From Burkholderia sp. WP9 (GTDB taxonomy: Bacteria > Pseudomonadota > Gammaproteobacteria > Burkholderiales > Burkholderiaceae): 64,000 nucleotides of DNA. Shown one piece after another: positions 19,597 through 29,292 of the stretch (positions are counted from its first letter, which is position 1; every line of letters starts with the position of its first letter). The notes under the pieces were generated by a model. The model made no database searches and was not told the origin of the DNA. It saw nothing but the letters and a program-made list of their open reading frames with translations. A program made the translations under genes and the position numbers. The stretch is taken from NCBI RefSeq assembly GCF_900104795.1, contig NZ_FNTG01000004.1, forward strand, positions 171,117 to 235,116, read 5' to 3'.

Positions 19597-20495
19597 AAAG
19601 ACCCGTGGGGGCTGTTAACCTTTTCGGCAAGCTGTTAACCTTGGCCACCTGAACAACTGGAACCAAGGATGGGCGCGCCGATTGTTGATGACGGACTGTG
19701 GACACTGATCGAGCCATTGCTGCCTTCGCCCAAACCCCGGCGCAAGAAGTATCCAGGCCGGTTGCCCGTTGCGAACCGAGCTGCACTGAACGGCATCCTG
19801 TTCGTGCTCAAGACCGGTATCCGCTGGCGCGACCTGTCGACCAAATTGGGATTTGGATCGGGTTCAACCTGCTGGCGACGGTTGCGCGACTGGCAGAAGG
19901 TCGGCGTGTGGAAGCGATTGCACGAGCTACTGCTGGCGAAGTTACGCGAGGCAGGCGAACTCGATTTCTCACGAGCAGCCGTCGACTCTTCAACTGTGCG
20001 AGCTGTTGGGGCGGGCGAAAAACTGGTCCGAACCCCACGGATCGTGCGCGACCAGGTTCCAAGCACCACATCCTCGTAGACGCCAATGGCGTTCCTGTCA
20101 GCGCGATCCTCACTGGCGCGAATCGCAACGACGTCACCCAGCTGCTGCCGCTGCTTGACGCCATTCCACCGATTCGTGGCGTACGTGGCCGACCGCTTCA
20201 GAAGCCCAAGGTCGTCTACGCAGACCGTGGCTATGACTCCGAGGCACATCGCCAGAAACTTCGCGAGCGCGGCATCAAGCCGGTGATCGCCAAGCGTCGG
20301 ACAGAGCACGGCAGTGGTCTGGGCAAATTCCGCTGGGTTGTCGAACGTACTCATGCGTGGCTTCACAACTTCCGTCGTCTTCGAATTCGCTTCGAACGTC
20401 GGGCCGACATTCACGAAGCACTTCTCAAATTCGGTTGCTCCCTCGTCTGCTGGAATATATTCAGACGGACGGAGCAGCCTTTTTGAATCCGTCTC
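19584..20495 (+). mobile_element. IS5 family (IS427-group) insertion sequence
   Basis: The terminal inverted repeats are GAGATGGAATCAAAAAG at 19584-19600 and CTTTTTGAATCCGTCTC at 20479-20495, with two mismatches. They are flanked by a TTA duplication (19581-19583 and 20496-20498), the short T-N-A target usual for this group. The element is about 912 bp and is complete. It sits 8 bp upstream of the likely ATG of the left CHAT gene and separates that gene from its upstream DNA. Confidence 0.85.
19669..20486 (+). CDS. IS5/IS427-group transposase, two frames joined by -1 frameshift
   Basis: Frame A (19669-20079) begins MGAPIVDDGLWTLIEPLLPS and carries the first Asp in AAVDSSTVRA. Frame B, shifted by -1, carries HHILVDANGVPVS, the second Asp in VVYADRGYDS and the Glu in FRWVVERTHAWLHNFRR, ending at 20486. 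The overlap contains AAAAA at 20018-20022 (in GGCGAAAAACTG), a plausible slippery site, and IS427-group elements commonly use such a shift to make the full transposase. It is therefore read as a normal two-frame transposase rather than a broken gene. Confidence 0.82.
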
Positions 20496-20498
20496 TTA

Positions 20499-21055
20499 GA
20501 CACCACCACACGGCATGCGATGTATTTTCGGATCGGATGATCATCCTTGCCTCCGCTTCACACGTCGTTGCAGACCTCGGTTGTGTAGGTGCTCATGCAT
20601 GGCGCGTGTCCACGGTATTATCGGTCAGTACCGTGCGAGTGCAATCGCCAAGCAGCGCTGCCTCCACGCAATTCATACCAAGACTGTCCGCTGCCCAGGA
20701 GTACCAGGCACAAAGACGGAAATATGGCATCAGCCATCCAAGGACGAACAATAGCTTGTGACAGAAAAATAACCCTGTCTGCTATGGGCCAGCTTCTGCA
20801 GTTCGTCATCGTTTATTACACTTTGAGCGGGGGGCCGTTACACGCAGCCGACGCTCGCGACGGGATTGGACGTGCCAATTATCTGGCCTCGCGTTAATAA
20901 CATGAGTTGTTAATGAAGCGTGACAGAAAATAGTCGCATTCACCGCCCGAAGATGGCAAAAGGCAATTGATTCGCCTTATCGATTGCGAATCAGGCAGGG
21001 CGCTGCGAGGTTGTCCCGCCAGATTTCTGTCAGCGCGAAGACCGCGCTGTCGCCA
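20499..21055. other. Gene-free stretch, former upstream region of the left CHAT gene
   Basis: No gene was recognised. Before the insertion sequence arrived, this DNA joined directly to the left CHAT gene start, so it should hold that gene's original promoter or the end of the upstream SLATT-like transcript. No clear promoter or terminator could be picked out. Confidence 0.4.
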
Positions 21056-21580
21056 TTACCGTTCCGGAATAAAAAAAGCACTCGACGGCATTTCAGACAG
21101 CACTGCGGTAGTGCAGGCGTTCAGAAGTCGTGAATTAGCGATCTTGTCCGGACTGGAAATATCGATGTGGCGTTGTCGTTCCAGCGCACGCAAAAAGTCA
21201 GCCTTTAACTCCTCGTCGTAGACCCCGCGCTGTTCGACTTTGCGGCGTATCGTTTCGAGGTCGTACTCGAGGGCTTGATAAGAAACGATCGTCATTTCAT
21301 ACGTTTTGAGCGTCTTTCTAAACTGAATCGCCGGCCGGATGGCAGCAATGAAGGCGGAAACCGTTCCGAGGCCTTGCCATACGTGCTTGCCCATGTCAGT
21401 TTTGAAAAACCACAGGCCGGCGACCGCCGATGTCGGGGCCGCAATGACGAGCGCCAAGTCCATCGCTTTATCCAGAAGTTCCAGACGGCGCAGCCGTTCA
21501 CTGTAATATCGGACATTGAGCCGAGCGGTACGAAGCTTGTCATACACCGCCCAGACTGGATGGTTCTCGCGTCCCATGGT
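21056..21580 (-). CDS. SLATT-like two-TM membrane protein
   Basis: About 174 aa from ATG 21580, behind GGGGG. The plan is a charged N-terminal helix (YDKLRTARLNVRYYSERLRR), TM1 at about 41-58 (LALVIAAPTSAVAGLWFF), a short loop, TM2 at about 67-86 and a long soluble helical tail. This is the layout of SLATT domains, two-TM modules predicted as pore-forming effectors in nucleotide-signal and other conflict systems. The assignment is by architecture and feel, not a database hit. It is upstream of and co-oriented with the left CHAT gene, and its start is only 27 bp from the divergent secreted-protein gene. A generic two-TM protein is the alternative. Confidence 0.6.
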   Translation of the reverse strand, partial: TMGRENHPVWAVYDKLRTARLNVRYYSERLRRLELLDKAMDLALVIAAPTSAVAGLWFFKTDMGKHVWQGLGTVSAFIAAIRPAIQFRKTLKTYEMTIVSYQALEYDLETIRRKVEQRGVYDEELKADFLRALERQRHIDISSPDKIANSRLLNACTTAVLSEMPSSAFFIPER

Positions 21581-21607
21581 TCCCCCGTACACGTGCGGAG
21601 CAAAATA

Positions 21608-21925
21608 ATGATAGTCAAGAAACACAGCAGAGGCATTCTTGTCTTGCTACCTGCGCTATTTTGCTTGTCGACTCTCACCAAGGCCGAGGTGCCCGAAACA
21701 AATACCTCGGTATCAGGAAAGGCGGCGACCCAAAAAGCACGAAGGCCGATTCCGTCAAGCGCCGCGTATGCACAACCGGCATCCGCGGCAAGCGGCGCCG
21801 CTTCGAACCCTGACCAGGGGGATGCGCCACCCGCCACACGCAGCCTGTTTCCGAATGGCCCTCAACCCAGCGTCGACCCGACGCAACCCTGGCCGCGATC
21901 CGGCGCTGCTGACGAATCCAAGTAG
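21608..21925 (+). CDS. Small secreted Pro/Ala/Ser-rich protein
   Basis: 105 aa from ATG 21608, with GGAG upstream. A clear signal peptide (MIVKKHSRGILVLLPALFCL, cut after about 26) is followed by a low-complexity Ala/Ser/Pro/Gln tail with no Cys. Not recognised. It reads toward the right CHAT gene, 149 bp downstream, and is probably in its operon. Both are exported, so it may be a partner, propeptide-like inhibitor or substrate of the protease; that is speculation. Confidence 0.6.
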   Translation: MIVKKHSRGILVLLPALFCLSTLTKAEVPETNTSVSGKAATQKARRPIPSSAAYAQPASAASGAASNPDQGDAPPATRSLFPNGPQPSVDPTQPWPRSGAADESK

Positions 21926-22074
21926 CGTGGCTCCCGTCAGAATGAATCTCCGGCAGTCCGGGGCGCTTTACGCCTTGCATCCCTACTTTACTGCTGCTTC
22001 AATACAAGCTCTACTAGAGCGGCCGACCATCGTCTTATATGGCGAAGCCGAACCAGTCCTATGGAGACAGGGAC

Positions 22075-24982
22075 ATGGAGATACGCTGCCGTCGGCTGAT
22101 CCTTCTGATTTCGTTGATCCCGCTCACGCTGGCAGATCTGTCGTGCGCGTCGGACGACTCGTCCCGGACCTCCCAATCCGGCAATTCCCTCGCGTCGTCG
22201 GCGCCCACGTCGTCGGGTGCACAGGGTCCCCAACAACAGACGCTACGGGACCGCGAACAGGCGGTGCGACATCAATTGACCGACACGACTGATGACGACG
22301 CGCGTTATGCGTTGCTCGACGGTCTGGCGTCGGACTATTTTCGTGCGGGAATGGTGGCAGACTCGATGCGGATCCGCGAGCAGATCGTCGAGGACTCGCG
22401 TATTCCGGCTGGTCGACGCTCGCTCACCGCTTCATCGCTAGCCGGAGGGTACGCGCAGGGCTTCGACCACGCGCGTAGCGAGCGCCTACTTGGGCGCGCG
22501 CAGACGCTGGCGCGCGACACAACTCCGGCAGAACTCGAGACATTGCCGCGCGAGCCATCCTATGCTTACTTCTCGGCTGAATCGGAAATCGACCGTCGGT
22601 ACCTTAACCGGCATGACCTCGCGCTGCTAAAGCGCCGGGAAAGCGCGGAACTCGCCTGGCGTAACATCAACGATCCGGCACTCAGTGTCAGACGACACCA
22701 GGCAGCAGTTAACGAACTCCTCGACAACTTTCCCGAACTGATCCGCGAGATGGTCCAGAACAATCGCCGGACGGAGGCGCTTAGCTATGCGAACGAGATT
22801 CGATGGGATATCGACAATCGTCCCGACATGAAGGCGAATGTCACGCAGCGTGCGGAGGTTGAGATCGGCCGGTCGATGGCGCTTGCATCGAACGACGACT
22901 ACGATGGCGCGATGTCGGCCGTCGATGCAGCGATGACAGGCTACCGGAAGGCAAACCTCGCCCCGTATTCGGGGTACGTCGCGAACGCATTACGTTTACG
23001 TCTGATGTATGCACTTGCAACAGGGCGCATCGGCGACTATCAGGCGGACGCAGACGCCTACGAGTCCGCAGCAAGCATCAATCCGGTAGTGGCCCACACA
23101 ATAAGCAATGACGAACGCGAGTCTTTGGTACTCGCTGCGCACGGAAACTGGCAGGAGGCTGACAGGCGGATCAGGGCAACGATGGCCAGGAATCTGGTCA
23201 GCCAGGGGCCCGAAAGCCCTTTCTACAAGTACCAGGCGGCAATGCAGATGCTGTACCGGCTGGAAGATCCTGCCGGCAACGTTGGCGAGGCGGAGATCGC
23301 CGCCTATGTCAAACCCCTCGTTGGCACGCAGGACGACTGGAACGACTCGAGTACGCGGGGCGCCTACGGCGAAGACGGGGCTCTGGCCCAATCGCTGAGC
23401 CGCGCGATGAGCGAAGGTGAGCAGGGGCAGGTCCTCGCGTTTCAGATCGCCGAGCTGTTCCATATGAACGCAACCCAGGGCGCGATGGCCGATGGCGCGG
23501 CGCGCCTCGCGGCGTCGACGCCAGCGTTGCGCGCGCTGATCGAGCAGGAGCAGTCGCTGCGCCACGAGCAGAACACCGCACACCTCGCCTTGGCACGCTC
23601 GACCAACTGGCTCGAAGCGGAGCAAACGCAAGGCGGCTCGCAAGGGCGGCAGAATGTTGCCAGTGCCAATGTCGAGCATGAAGAGAATGCCATCAAGGCC
23701 GTTGACGGAAAGCTGGCCAGACTGCGTCAGCAGATCGCCGCGCAATTTCCCCTCTATCGTCAACTGGTGTCGCCAGAAATCCCGACACCCGACGCCCTCG
23801 GCAAGGCACTTCACGAAGGCGAGGTCTATGTGGACTTCTACGCGGGGCACGATGCGAGCTACGCGTTCGTGGTACGTCCGGGCGCATCCCCTCCGCGCGG
23901 TCCGCCTGAGCGTGACACGTGCCGAGCTCGCGAGACAGGTGAAGGCATTGCGAGCCGGTTTTGATGCAGGGGTGCCACCGCAGCACGCGGGCGATCTGGC
24001 AGGCTTCGATCTGGGCGCGGCGGCGAGCCTGTACCAGGCGCTGATCTTCCCGGTGCAGGACGATATTCACGCTGCGACGACGGTGTACATCGGGACGAGC
24101 GGAGTCCTCGCGAGCGTCCCATTCGACGTGCTGACTACGCGTCCCGCGTCAAGTCTTGCAGACGCCAACTGGTGGATCGATACAGCAACTCCAGTGCGCG
24201 TACCGAGCGCCTCTGCACTCGCACTCGCACGGAGTCATCCCGCCACGCACGCCAAGGAACCGCTGATTGCGTTCGCCGACCCGAGCTTCGACGGTCGCGA
24301 TTCGCAAGCCGTGGGCACGCCAACCGCCAGCGTTGCCGCGCGCGCTTTTCCCGTCGACACGGGTGCTCGGGCGTTCGACTACCATCGCGTGATGCCGTTA
24401 CCCGAAACGATGGCCGAAGCGCACTCCATCGCCACGACGCTTGGTGCCTCTGATGAAAATGTGCTCCGGGGTACGCGAGCCTCGCGTAGTGAAGCGATGA
24501 AGACAGATATGTCGAATGAGCGCGTCGTGCTGTTCGCGACACACGGCATCGTAGCGGGCGAAGTACCGGGATGGCGCAAGGCGGGTCTTGCGATGGCCTA
24601 CGAGGGGAGCGGGCTGTCCGATTCTATTCTCACTGCGGACGATATCGTGACGTTGCGGCTGAACGCCGACTGGGTCGTTCTGTCCGCCTGCAATACGGGA
24701 TTCGTTACCGGCACCGCTGGTGATGCAATCTCGGAATTGTCCAGGGCGTTTTTCGCGGCAGGCGCGCGTTCGATGCTCGTCACTCAGTGGGCAGTTGAAT
24801 CGCGCTCAGCGACCGAGGTCACAACCGGCGTGTTCCGAACTTATGCCGACGATCCGTCGCTGTCAAAGGCCGATGCACTCGCGCGCGCAGAGCGCGCTAT
24901 GGCCGCCGGCAAAGATGGGGCGCTTTATCGTCATCCGTATTTTTGGGGCGCGTATGTTCTGAGCGGTGATGCTGCTCGCTGA
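22075..24982 (+). pseudogene. Exported helical-repeat CHAT protease, right copy, frameshifted
   Basis: Paralogue of the gene at 16700 on the opposite strand, about 968 aa if repaired. The start at 22075 has a GGAG before it and an export signal (CRRLILLISLIPLTLADLSC). Helical repeats (RTEALSYANEIRWDID; SNDDYDGAMSAVDAAM) fill residues about 60-550. Then come EVYVDFYAGHDASYAFVV, a one-base frame loss near 23880-23890, and in the next frame RAVRLSVTRAELARQ through the CHAT domain with His in LFATHGIVAGEVPGW and Cys in VVLSACNTGFV, ending at GDAAR. Each half is otherwise intact, so the lesion is recent or a sequencing error. The two separate halves (22075-23964 and the part up to 24982) would be inactive alone, the first lacking the catalytic residues. 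Confidence 0.85.
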
Positions 24983-25438
24983 TCTCATACTTCAAGGTAC
25001 TTCGCCGTAGACGCTAGTGGCAATCCCTTTTGCTATCGAGCTTGCAGGTGTGAACCGGCATGACTCGATGGCGTTCGAGCACATGCTTGGCTCGCTCTGA
25101 TAGTTTCGGGACCTGCATTTTCGCTTTTGACACTGGCTTGACATTCAAATCGCGTCGCTACTCTTGCCGCTGTCATGATCTACCACGCTTTGTTGACGGG
25201 TTGTGTCTGTGGCTCGCACGTGACCAGTATGCGACAATCGGAAAGCAGTTGCTAAGACACAGTTGGCGAACAAATTCGAAGAAAGCAACAAGTCCGGAGG
25301 AAGTTGAAGTACCCGACACGGCACAAATGCCACGGGGCTTTCGGCTGAGCGTCCGTTGCGTCCTGAAAGCGGTCGTCGTGCCTTGCAAAGTTCTTTGTCC
25401 GCTGTGGGTCGACCGGAGACGCACGATGCGCAGCGGTT

Positions 25439-26898
25439 TCACCGAGGGGAGCCCTGCAGCCGGATCAATTCTTCGCGAAGCGCGGAGACATCGAGCACGT
25501 GTTGGGCGCGGTGATGGCCACGTACAGAAGGCGCAATTCGTCGTCGTCCAGAACGAGTCGACCGTTTTCCATCTTGAAGAGGAAATCGTTTGTGACCTTT
25601 ACACGTTTCCATTGAAGGCCTTTCGCCCGGTGGACGGTCGAGATCACGTAGTCCGCTTCGGCATCTGCTGTGATTCGCTGGGCGAGCGAGCGCAGGTAGT
25701 CGGTCCCGAGTTCATCCACGATTCGTACGACCGGTAGAAGATCGACGCCGGCGGCGCTGCGCGCAAAGGATTGTGCCTCCTTCCAGTTTTCGAACAGCGA
25801 AAATGCCGCTGGCCGGAATGCGCGACGTCCGGCGATTAGCGCGTCAGCGCCGTCGGCGTACGCCACAATCTCAGCGGGACTCATGCGGATTGAGGGGCGA
25901 TGGCCTGCCTCGATTCCGGCCGCGAGGTGCCAGATCGCGGAGACGTTCTTTCGGCACAAGATGGCATCGACAGGCGGTGCAATGGCCGGGTCGTCAGAGA
26001 TGATGGAGCCGATGCCGGGTTGCCCGCGCAATGGCGTGCGTTCGCCCAGCAGCTGGAGCAGCCTGCTGGCCAGCGTAGCGAACAGCGCGCCGAAACGGAA
26101 CGACTCGGTCAGTGCAAGCTCCGGGGCGTCGATTTGCGACATCGCGTTGAGTGCACCGCGCCACTCGTAAATCTGCTGATAGGGGTCGCCCACATAGATG
26201 ATCTGCGCGTGAGTTTGACGCGCCAGTATTTGCAGCATGACGCCGTCGCTATCCTGCGCCTCGTCAAACAGTATGAAGTCCGAGTCAATGCGCGGATCCA
26301 TCTGTGACCAGACCTTCAGGTATACGTCCGGCATGATCGCGCTGCGCCGGTTTCGTTCAGTGCTCTCCCTCCACATGCGAGAAACGGAGGGGAGCAGTCC
26401 GTCGCGGAGCCACTCTGCGGCGCCGGTGTCGATTTTCTCGTCGACGGGAATGTGAGCCGGCTCGGGTACCGGACTCGCGGAACGACAGAAGCGTCCAAGT
26501 CCGTCGGCGACCATACGCCCCAGGTCGAAGGGGGTCAACTCGAGAGCCTTGCCAGTGACAGATGGCACCTCCACGGAGCTCAGCCCGTACCGCGCCGCAA
26601 GCTCATGCGGTGGCTCGGCGGGCAGGCTCACCCGCGAGGTCAAGGCGGGCGGTGTGGAGGCATACGCGAGCGAGTGGACAGTCCGCGCAACGACGTTATC
26701 CGGAAAGCCCCGCCGCGCATGCTCAGCGATTTCCCTGTTGAACGCGAGGTAGGTACCGCGCTGTGGAGCAAGTTGATGCGCGACCAGACGGAGCGTCGAT
26801 GTTTTTCCCGCGTAAGCCTTAATCTTGAGGTTGTCGCCGCTGCTGGCCGCATCTACGATGGCCTGTTGCTCTGGCGTGGGTCTGAACTGGGCAGGCAT
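25439..26898 (-). pseudogene. UvrD/Rep-like superfamily 1 helicase, two lesions
   Basis: Start ATG 26898 (MPAQFRPTPEQQAIVDAA, the Q motif). The P-loop reads IKAYAGKTSTLRL, two residues short of the normal AxAGxGKT form, as if 6 bp were lost in frame. Walker B is FILFDEAQDSD, motif III-IV is YVGDPYQQIYEWRGA, and motif V is STVHRAKGLQW. Motif VI, LLYVAIT, then loses frame by one base near 25500. The adjacent frame supplies RAQHVLDVSALREELI and stops at 25439. Loss of the P-loop spacing and of the motif VI Arg should abolish ATPase activity. Helicases of this size occur in defence islands and on plasmids. It converges on the right CHAT gene. Confidence 0.8.
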
Positions 26899-27467
26899 AG
26901 ACTCGATTCGGGCCGAAAGACCATCAGTTTGCCCCGGTGCCCAGGAAATCGGTCGCCGGAAAGAAAAAGCCTGCTGGCGTTGGTTGGCCGTGCGGCTCAG
27001 TGCGGCCACAATCAGCCATTTGGGAAAGCGGGAGACCTGCCATCGGATTGGCAGCTTTACATCCGGAACCCGACAGACGAGCTACTGAACGCAGTTCGGC
27101 CATTGCGAACATCAAACGACCGGGAGACCAACGGCTGTTATCAAACGGTGAGTTGTCGAAGGATATGAAGCCCTCGAACTTTGCACACACCAATCAACTG
27201 GCCTTGACATAACGACGGCTGATGCATACAAACACTTAAAACGGGCGGCGATGCGAATCAGACTCCATTGCCAAGTTTACGAAGGAAATACACGACGTAC
27301 ATTTGGCAACGAACAAATCGGTAACGCGTACCACAACTCTGCACTTATCACCCTTGGGATCGAAAAAAAAAGGAAAACTGGCATTTTCGTTAGCCAACCA
27401 GAAATTCCGCAGCGTTGTTTGAAGATAGGAGGACACCATCGACCTCGATGCCTTTGCAAGGAACCTT
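26899..27467. other. Gene-free stretch becoming AT-richer to the right
   Basis: No gene was recognised. Composition shifts from GC-rich (left) to clearly AT-richer (from about 27100), which continues through the membrane-protein gene that follows and suggests a boundary of foreign DNA. Confidence 0.4.
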
Positions 27468-28373
27468 ATGGACTTCCTTCCGATTGCCGCAACTGCGCTT
27501 TCGATTGCCCCTGTTGTGCTCGGAATTGTCGCAATCTTACTTGGCGCCGGCCTTGGTTTCAGGTCGCTTATCCTATATGTGATCAGCGAACTTCTGTGGC
27601 GCAAGGAGATTACTCCATCGACGCGGCCAGTTAGAGAGCCGAGACTGAGCCCGGATAAGGTTTACGAAATTCACCGCGCCTACATAGAGCACGAAGATAA
27701 TCTCGTTAACCAAAGAACGACCTTGATGGTAACAATTCAAGGACTCTTGCTAGCCGCCTTTGGTTTTGGTCTTCAAAAATTCTACGAAAAGGTGGATGCC
27801 AAACTTTCATGTGACTTTAGAGATCAGCTGTTGCATCCAATTGACACGATCCAAGAAGTACTGCCTAAACTATTCCCTCCCGAAAATTTTCAAGACTTGG
27901 TGGTGCTCGAATTCAACTGCTATCTGTTAATTATAGTTCTTGTCGGCTTAGCCACCAGCCTAATCGGTAGAATCTCCATTGGAGCCGCAAAGAAGGCTAT
28001 CTTGGCACTAGAGGATCATTGGAATATTTATTATTATCAAAGCAAAGTACGACCGGAGCAAGAGATTAAATTTAGAATCTTTCCCGGCATTTCCGGAGGT
28101 GGAAAAATAAAAAATCGGAAGCGGGGCATAAGCTTTGTTAGTTGGATACCCGGCTTTTTCGTGTGGCTATGGATTCTTATGCTAACCGCCCGATTAGTTT
28201 TTATGATCGCCGAGGGGACGTGCATTAAGACGGGGGTACCGCTCCCGAATCCGATTTCACCGGAACATGAGAAAATCACGCACGAATGTTCGTCCATCTC
28301 GTCGGCGGTCCACTCGCGGCTCATCCGATGCAGTGACGCCTCATCGACGAGGCGCCGCAGTACGATCATATAA
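27468..28373 (+). CDS. AT-rich four-TM membrane protein, unknown
   Basis: Up to 301 aa from ATG 27468, behind AAGGAA. Hydrophobic segments are at about 5-28 (AATALSIAPVVLGIVAILLG), 84-103, 143-165 (LLIIVLVGLATSLIG) and 228-250 (IPGFFVWLWILMLTARLVFM), with a soluble part containing YIEHEDNLVNQRTTLMVTIQ between the first two. Not recognised; the layout could suit a sensor or effector membrane protein. Codon use is visibly AT-richer than neighbours, a sign of transfer. The last 40 residues turn Ser/Arg-rich and probably read into unrelated DNA, so the true end may have been lost. Confidence 0.6.
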   Translation: MDFLPIAATALSIAPVVLGIVAILLGAGLGFRSLILYVISELLWRKEITPSTRPVREPRLSPDKVYEIHRAYIEHEDNLVNQRTTLMVTIQGLLLAAFGFGLQKFYEKVDAKLSCDFRDQLLHPIDTIQEVLPKLFPPENFQDLVVLEFNCYLLIIVLVGLATSLIGRISIGAAKKAILALEDHWNIYYYQSKVRPEQEIKFRIFPGISGGGKIKNRKRGISFVSWIPGFFVWLWILMLTARLVFMIAEGTCIKTGVPLPNPISPEHEKITHECSSISSAVHSRLIRCSDASSTRRRSTII

Positions 28374-28773
28374 ATGGACTTGAAACGGTCAAGCCAAGCG
28401 CTGGGCAACGGTTTCGCTTCCTGCTGGATGAGCCAGTCTTTCGGTACTTCGGTCTGCATAGGGCTATGCGAATGACTATGTCACGACTTGAAACCTGGCA
28501 TTGGATTCGCGATTCGGGTGGCCGAGCTGGGTGCAACGCTGCCGTTCAAGCTGCTCGCGGCTCTCACGTCGACAAAGCTGATCGTAGCCGCCGTTTGTCA
28601 ATGGTCCCGCCCGCGGCAGCTATGGCCGAACCGCCGGTCCTGGAAAGCTGGCGTGGATGACCGGACCACTCAGTTAACCGACGTTGCCCCCCGGGCAGCG
28701 CGACCGGCGGTTGTGGGTCGACTAGTGCCATTCGAACCGCACAGGGCGCTCACGTCGTGAAGCCGGTGTGCGC
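28374..28773. other. Stretch without a clear gene
   Basis: Only a possible minus-strand fragment (about 28300-28459, with KPLPSAWLDRFKSIYMIVLR) looks protein-like; it has no recognised family and no intact ends. Nothing else is supported. Confidence 0.3.
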
Positions 28774-29082
28774 TCAGTCGGTCCCCGCCTGGCATTCCGC
28801 CTGGTACCAGATAGCGACCTGACGCTGCGCCGCCTCAAGATCGGCCGGGTAGAAAGGATCCAAAGTCCATTCGGGGCGATAGCCCGCCTGTTCCAACGCT
28901 GCCAGTTCACTCATGTTGCGCTCACGTGTGGCAGGTGCCTTGTTTCTGAGCTCGGTCAGGACGTGGCATTGCGTGGCGCTAAGGTGCGTCTGCGTGCCAG
29001 TCTACATGCTGCCTGTGGCACAGCCAGCGAGCAGAAGCACCAGCGCCGGAAGCATCGGCCAGACCTTGTTTGCGTCCTTCAT
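28774..29082 (-). pseudogene. DUF4148-type lipoprotein with in-frame amber stop
   Basis: From ATG 29082, behind AAGGAGA, the reading starts with a lipoprotein signal (PALVLLLAGCATGS, lipobox LAGC). It meets TAG at 29002-29004 (codon 27) and then continues in the same frame for 75 codons to a stop at 28774. The distal part, MSELAALEQAGYRP and YPADLEAAQRQVAIW, is the DUF4148 pattern common in Burkholderiales envelope proteins. A single C-to-T change in a CAG codon would explain the stop. Unless the TAG is suppressed, only a 26-residue peptide is made. Confidence 0.75.
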
Positions 29083-29241
29083 TTCGCGTCTCCTTCCAAA
29101 TGAAGCAACGCGTGTTGCGCATGGCGTCTTCCCGGCCGCAGTCCTTCGGTTTCGCCGCTCGCCGGGACGCATCGCGGCAATGCCACACTTGACCGGCTGC
29201 GTCACCACGGCGACTTTAAGGTCGGCAGCATGGTCAAAAAT

Positions 29242-29259
29242 AAGTGTCAATTGTCACTT
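29242..29259. promoter_or_regulatory. 18-bp palindrome upstream of higA, candidate operator
   Basis: AAGTGTCAATTGTCACTT is symmetric at eight of nine base pairs. It lies about 35 bp before the HigA start, and antitoxins of this type bind such palindromes to repress their own gene. Function is inferred. Confidence 0.5.
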
Positions 29260-29292
29260 GTCATTGGGGGCGAGAACCGATATTGTGTGCTG

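Noticed and set aside
20011..20026. Frame change in the IS427-type transposase as a lesion
   Set aside because: It lies at an A5 run with overlapping frames, as expected for this group's normal -1 frameshift.
28037..28459. Minus-strand gene of 140 codons
   Set aside because: Its first part looks protein-like, but most of it is antisense to the AT-rich membrane protein gene and no family is recognised.
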